In this document: piece after piece, positions 59,122 through 64,000 of the stretch
Layout of the letters: each line of letters begins with the position of its first letter
Numbering within the stretch: position 1 is the first letter of the stretch
NCBI GenBank assembly: GCA_023053685.1
Contig: JALIGW010000002.1
Span: forward strand, 40,384,720 to 40,448,719
DNA: 64,000 bases
Direction of reading: 5' to 3'
Origin: Diadophis punctatus similis
Taxonomy: Eukaryota > Chordata > Lepidosauria > Squamata > Dipsadidae
Program-made: the position numbers and the translations under genes
The notes under the pieces: generated by a model
Databases searched by the model: none
Told to the model about the DNA's origin: nothing
Seen by the model: the letters and a program-made list of their open reading frames with translations, nothing else

Positions 59122-59387
59122 TGTCAGAGTTACGCAATAAATCAGAAGCTTCAGAAGATAACTGCATTTTGCTGATTCAAATAACTTCTTTATAAGTAGA
59201 ATAAAACATTAACAATACCACACTTTGTTTCAGATCACATGTTGAGATGTTTTCATAGCAAGCTTTAATGGTGGACAGACTAAACCACACCCTTCTTCTT
59301 GCTAAGTTTCTGGACATGCTCAATTAACACTTCAGCCGGATTGGCTGACTCAATCACATGGCTCTCCCAGTCATGAATATTCCAACA
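59122..59387 (-). repeat. copia 5' LTR (promoter side)
   Basis: Same 266-bp sequence as the 3' LTR with no difference seen by eye; it carries the TATA-like box that should drive transcription leftwards. Followed by the target duplication GGATG. Confidence 0.96.
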
Positions 59388-59629
59388 GGATGCTTATCTG
59401 ATTTTTTTAAAGTAGCAAATCATTTAATGGAGATGGCATAAATCTATCCTGATTTTCCATTTTATACATATACATTATTGTATGCATATGTATATGTAGT
59501 ATATAAAATCAGTGTAGGAGACTGGAAGATCATCCCACTTCCTCATTTTCTAGAAGGTGACTTAGGAAAAGGAAGATGAGTAATTGCAAGCCTATCATCT
59601 TTGGCTGAGTGCTTATATTAACTTAATCA

Positions 59630-60660
59630 ATGCCAAGCGTTTGCAAAGTGGTTGTTTAGTTTCACCAGTGTGTAGGTCTTCACACGTCTCACTGCATTGC
59701 ACAACATATACCACATTGCTCAGTTTGTGTCTGGGTGTTTAATCCTTGGGATGGACAGGCTTCTGCCTTAATGTATTCTTGGGTTTAAAGTGTCCACATA
59801 TGTTGTGTTGGTTGAAAATCCTCTGGAGCCTTTCAAATATTCCTGCAATGTATGGAATGACCATGTTGTTTTATTTATTGTTCTCTTCTTTGTCTATTAT
59901 GAAGGAGCTCCTGCTGAATCTTTCCCTAGATTTGATTAAAAAAAAGAGCACTGGGCACTTCACAAATGCATGGCACAACACAGGAGAACAAACCTATCAG
60001 GACAATCTGGACAGAGATGACCACTGGTTTGAAAGAGGGGTCAAAGAGGCCATCTACAGTAGAACCTCTGCTCACAATCATAATTCGTTCCATAACTTTG
60101 GTCCCAAACCAATTTGGTTGTGACCCGAACCTAATTTTGGAAATTTAGAGCTTACAAAAAAAAAAAAATGGCGTGGAAGGGGAAACTGGCCGCAAAAAAA
60201 TAATAATGTGAAAAAATTTGGTTGGAACCTGATTTGGTTGTGGTCAGAAGCATTCAGGACCAGAGGTTCTACTGTACATTAAAATTGAGCACCTTTCTCT
60301 CAACAGAGAGGGAGGAATATGACACCACCTATCCCCTAGCTACAACACAGTCCTTACAGCAGTCCCAAGAAAGTACCACACTCATTTGCACTCTGATTCA
60401 AAGGACTCTCAGGGTACAGATATGCCCCCAAGTATCCTCAACAACTCTCAGATGACCAAACTTCAGAGTGGTAACGACCAGGTGACTGCTAAAGAATATA
60501 AACCCATCTATTCCCCACCATTCAGCCAGAACTGAAGAAGCTTCTTGGATGAGAAGTAAAACGTTTTCAAGGGGGGGGGAAAAGCCAAAAAAGTCCAGTT
60601 GCCTTTTGAAAAACATTTTTGTGACAACCATGGCCTGGATGATTGAGAATCTCCATAGAC
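59630..60660. mobile_element. Penelope-like element remnants, head to head
   Basis: On the minus strand from about 59935 down to 59630, broken frames read 'VIPYIAGIFERLQRIF', 'HFKPKNTLRQKP' and 'NVVYVVQCSETCEDLHTGET': the end of the reverse transcriptase and the start of the GIY-YIG endonuclease. On the plus strand from about 59948, 'DRDDHWFERGVKEAIYS' gives the end of the GIY-YIG domain. It is followed by the tail with 'cttcttggatgagaag' (about 60540-60556) also seen at 10.1-10.7 kb. The two parts face away from each other. Dead. Confidence 0.78.
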
Positions 60661-60691
60661 ATTTAAACTGTTTGCTGCAGTAGATTTTAAC

Positions 60692-60869
60692 CAGTAGTGG
60701 GTTCTAAAACCCGTTGCTACCGGTTCACGCTCGCGCTCACTCGCAACACTTCTGCGCATGCGCAGAAGCTTCTGCGCATGCGCAGAAGCATCCCGGGTGG
60801 GTGGGCGGAGCCTCCTGCTGCCGCTACCGGTTCACAGAACTGGGCCGAACTGGGAACAACCCACCGCTG
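60692..60869. mobile_element. hAT-N1 element
   Basis: Ends CAGTAGTGGGTTC and CAACCCACCGCTG with a perfect 8-bp duplication ATTTTAAC (60684-60691 and 60870-60877). It contains two adjacent 20-bp perfect palindromes at 60749-60788. Confidence 0.92.
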
Positions 60870-60877
60870 ATTTTAAC

Positions 60878-61207
60878 TTGATGAGTACTCTTTATTTCTA
60901 ATATATTTATATATTCATGGTTTTTATGTTTTCAAAATGTACTTTGATATTATGCATTTGCATGTTATTCATACGCTGAGCACAATTTTTGGTGAAAATA
61001 TAAAGTCTCTCAGCTTAACTCCCAGTCCCTCCATGGACCTATATGAGTAGATGTAATGTTACATGAGAAAGGGCTCGAGATACCATGGAAAGAAATGTTG
61101 CCTAAGGGATGGTCAGATAAGAAAGGGCATAACCCACAGCTGGATAATGGAGGGAGAAAGAGGCTCAGATGGGACTTCCTTAGTTTTTTGGGATGTAAAG
61201 GAGACAG
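60878..61207. other. Intergenic, nothing recognised
   Basis: Frames of 83-87 codons starting near 61060 run into the LINE tail and are not credible. Confidence 0.4.
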
Positions 61208-61650
61208 TGGGATTTATTTATTTATTTATTTATTTTGTTATTCTTATATGCCGCCCAACTCCCGAAGGACTCAGGGCGGCGTACAACAGGGAAAAATACA
61301 AGAATAACCAAAATACATATAATTAAAAAACGAGTACAAAATTTAAAAACAGTATTAAAACAACGACATCCATTCAACACCATACATACTTGGGGGGTGA
61401 GCTCGGGTGGATTAAGCTGTCCCCCCCACCTGCAGGAAAAGCCATGTTTTAACGGCTTTTCGGAAGGCCAGCAGAGTGGGGATGGTCCGGGTCTCTGGGG
61501 GTAGTTGGTTCCAGAGCACGGGGCCGGCCACAGAGAAGGCTCTCCCCCTAGGGCCCGCCAGCCGGCATTGCTTGGCCGATGGGACCTGGAGGAGGCCAAC
61601 TCTGTGGGATGTTTGTACTTTCAGACTTGCAATATTGATATCACCCTTCC
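61208..61650 (-). mobile_element. LINE 3' end (L2/CR1-group), 5'-truncated
   Basis: The minus-strand frame ending at 61412 reads 'RGRAFSVAGPVLWNQLPPET' then 'AFRKAVKTWLFLQ', the widely shared C-terminus of L2/CR1-group reverse transcriptases. It is followed by a 3' region ending 'gccgccctgagtccttcggg' and an AAAT tail (61208-61235). A tail-only copy lies at 47149-47216. The clade assignment is uncertain. Confidence 0.7.
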
Positions 61651-61951
61651 CAAGTAGGCCAGACAAGAAACATGATGAGCTAATTCTACTTCATGACAAG
61701 GCTTAATCAACAGAATCTGTAAATTATGAAATCTGGAAATTAAAGTACGTTACAAGGAAGTCAATGAACATGCAATGATAAAGTTATGTGTCTTTGTTTT
61801 GTTTTTCAGCTATGCTGCACTGGATCAGACCTTGGCATATATTTTTGATTTAGTAGCAGATGGCAAATTGTTCACTTTAAATTATATCCTGCTGTTCCAG
61901 CCAATTTACAACACTAAAGAGCATCTTCCAACAGTATCGACTTCCATGCTG

Positions 61952-62050
61952 TTCCTTCCTTCCTTCCTTCCTTCCTTCCTTCCTTCCTTCCTTCCTTCCT
62001 TCCTTCCTTCCTTCCTTCCTTCCTTCCTTCCTTCCTTCCTTCCTTCCTTT
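61952..62050. repeat. (TTCC)n microsatellite, about 24 units
   Basis: A pure tetranucleotide run; the Leu-Pro-Ser frame through it is an artefact. Confidence 0.97.
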
Positions 62051-62870
62051 CTCTTATAGAGTTAGAAAAGTAAAACTAATGACACTTAAAAATAAAGATA
62101 AATAATATTTTGTTTGATATCATAAGCTATTTGTTTAATATTAAAATATTACGTTGACAAGAGTAAAGGATGGGGTAAAATCTTTATCCATTTAGATATT
62201 TTCAACCAGTCTGAATGGTTCAATTTTTGCTAGGACAATGTGTCTTCAGGAATTTCTAAGTCAAATAGATTTCCTATATGCAATCATCCCATAGCTCATG
62301 CAATTATTAATTTCATTTTAAAGCATGAAACTGAGATTTTCAGCATTTATTTTCTGCACTATTTATCTTCACATTCATGTAAGCTCTCTTAATGCATTTT
62401 TAAATTTCTGTAGTAACATCAGCATGAGCTTGGCAGTAGCTTCAACCAGCTGATGCAACAGTATGAAACTTCAAGCAATTAGCCAAATTAGCAGTAAGAA
62501 TTTACAAGAAGCAACAAGTGATCTAAAGCTTGCATTAACACTGCATGTGACCAGAAAAATGAAAAATAAATAAAATATTAATTTTTAAATATTTAATTTC
62601 TAAATATTATGCCTTAAATAACATCTACATAATGTTCAGCTTATTTAATATTGTCACTCTATCTGTGTACTAAACATAATTTGCCTACATTTTCTCTTCT
62701 AGAAACTAATTCATTTTCTTTATTCGGTGAAACATTTCATGCAATTTTTTGAATGGGCATTATATCACTAGAGCAATTGGTCACATAGATGTAATGTTGA
62801 AGTCTCATTTAAAACAACTGGATAATTATCCAAAAAGCCACCAGAAATGATAATTTAGGCCTTGGAATAG
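62051..62870. other. Intergenic, nothing recognised
   Basis: Very AT-rich; no ORF or known repeat seen. Confidence 0.4.
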
Positions 62871-63254
62871 CTTAGTGATAGCTAACCTTTTCCAGACTGA
62901 GTGCCCAAAGGGTGCACATGTGCCCGAACCCCCAAAATGCAATGTGCGTGCGGCCCCCATGCATGTTCCCTGCCCCCTGCGCATGTGCACACAGACCCAC
63001 GCATGTGCCCTGTGCGCACATTTCCTGCATGTGCGATGCCCCTGTGCATGCACGTGCGCCCCCAACATGCACCTCACCCCCGCATGCACCCCACCCCCCG
63101 CACATGTGCAGCAGAGACCTGACAACCAGCTGGCTGGTGGGAGGTGTGCGCGCATGCACAACAGAGCTGAACTGGGGCGATGACTCGAGTGCCCACCGAG
63201 AGGGCACTGCATGGCACCTGTGGCACACCTGCCATAGGTTCGCCATTACGCGCT
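62871..63254. mobile_element. hAT-like non-autonomous element
   Basis: 'gtgatagctaacctttt' at the left is matched by 'ataggttcgccattac' at the right, and 'gagtgcccaaagggtgca' by the inverted 'agggcactgcatggcacc'. The interior is a degenerate 'gcatgtgc/catgcac' repeat block that yields spurious Cys/His-rich frames on both strands. No clear target duplication. Confidence 0.6.
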
Positions 63255-64000
63255 TAGCCTGTACAGCTGTCTTTTAAAAACAGGTTTACCTTGTTCAATA
63301 AAATAAATGTACAGGGGAGCTAAGGGAATGGGGAAAGGAATGCACTTTTTTTACTTATAGCGCCTTTTGTTAACTAGAGAGGAAGGATGAACAATCACAT
63401 ACATAGTATAGTGAAATCCATTCCAAGATATTCAGATACTGGAAGAGTTAAAAGAATGCTTGGGTTATGGACACCGGAAACATGCAAAATCAGGTGCTGA
63501 GAAGCCAGTCAAGAGTGTGATTTTTCCCCTTTTGGGTGGGCTTTTAGGAGAGGGATCAGCCCTGTACACCCGTCTTTTGTCTTTATTCCTATGAGACCTC
63601 AAGCCCAAGGTTGGCTGAAAACCACATCAGAAAAGAAGCCCTAACCCATAGAAATCTGGATTGGAGATAACAGAATTATGTACAAGAGATTAAGAACAGT
63701 ATTGGATATATGCAGAATAGATTCAATTTTACTGTATTTTATGGAGCAATGTGAGTTTTGTTTATTCTTTCTCTCTATGTTATGGGAAATCCTAGGCTGA
63801 GGGAAGAGCAGACTGAGATCAATCTCGTCAGAAGTCATTGCTCTTCTCTTTTGCCACTCTTTCCTTTTTGTTTTTGTTTCCTTCCAATATTCTCCTACTT
63901 CTGGGATTTGTCTTACATAATAAAGATTCTGAACGATTCTGAATCAGTAATGCTTATTTCAGAAAAGGGGGCACACTTTAGTCTTCCCTTCTGGTAAAGC
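63255..64000. other. Intergenic to window end, nothing recognised
   Basis: No gene or repeat recognised. The 79-codon frame at 63758-63997 shows no familiar motif. Confidence 0.35.

Larger units (their letters stand above)
54767..59387 (-). mobile_element. Complete Ty1/copia LTR retrotransposon
   Basis: A 4621-bp element on the minus strand, flanked by a perfect 5-bp duplication GGATG (54762-54766 and 59388-59392). The two 266-bp LTRs (54767-55032 and 59122-59387) look identical when compared by eye. The primer-binding site abuts the 5' LTR at 59108-59121, the polypurine tract abuts the 3' LTR at 55033-55043, and one gag-pol ORF fills the interior. The order protease-integrase-RT-RNase H marks Ty1/copia rather than gypsy or retrovirus. 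Apparently identical LTRs and an open ORF imply a very recent insertion. There is no envelope gene. Confidence 0.97.

Noticed and set aside
54767..59387. Endogenous retrovirus
   Set aside because: The integrase lies before the RT, the integrase and RNase H are copia-type and there is no envelope gene; the order is that of Ty1/copia.
62826..63277. Cys/His-rich frames on both strands
   Set aside because: Arise from the degenerate 'gcatgtgc' repeat inside a hAT-like element; the spacing is not that of a zinc-finger family.

Overview
This window is vertebrate nuclear DNA, most likely from a snake. It is AT-rich and intron-rich, with one conserved vertebrate gene in a dense population of squamate-type repeats. 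The best lineage clue is a CR1/L3-type LINE 3' end running directly into an ATTCT microsatellite (43.5-44.4 kb), a pairing known from snake genomes. tRNA-derived SINEs of squamate type (20.9 kb, 35.1 kb), CR1 remnants and Penelope remnants agree with this. The species call is inference; no marker gene for it is present. Layout: 1-11.8 kb is intergenic, with a large inverted-end repeat, an LTR-like stretch, a pogo-type MITE, decayed CR1, an inverted pair of Penelope tails and a hAT element with a fold-back. A CpG island at about 11.8-12.8 kb holds the probable promoter and non-coding first exon of MACIR (C5orf30, the UNC119-binding macrophage immunometabolism regulator). An intron of about 11 kb follows, then one coding exon with an intact 208-residue ORF (23193-23819, + strand) and a 3' UTR carrying an AT-rich microsatellite. 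No second host protein gene is recognisable. From 31 kb to the end the window is a mosaic of mobile elements, many nested. At least nine copies belong to one non-autonomous hAT family (termini CAGNGGTGGGTT), and most keep recognisable 8-bp target duplications. A second hAT family (termini CAGGGGTGTCAAAC) has at least six copies. A pogo/Tigger-like transposon (47382-50468) keeps its inverted ends, TA duplication, a probable spliced N-terminal exon and a DDD transposase broken only by one frameshift. The most striking item is a complete Ty1/copia retrotransposon at 54767-59387 on the minus strand. It has two 266-bp LTRs that look identical base for base, a 5-bp target duplication (GGATG), a primer-binding site matching the anticodon arm of initiator-Met tRNA (as in insect copia), a polypurine tract and one uninterrupted 1329-codon gag-pol ORF. 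It looks very recently inserted and possibly still competent. Copia elements are uncommon in amniotes, so this is the best candidate for an under-described system, with horizontal transfer from an arthropod a testable hypothesis. All family assignments come from reading motifs by eye; no database search was run.
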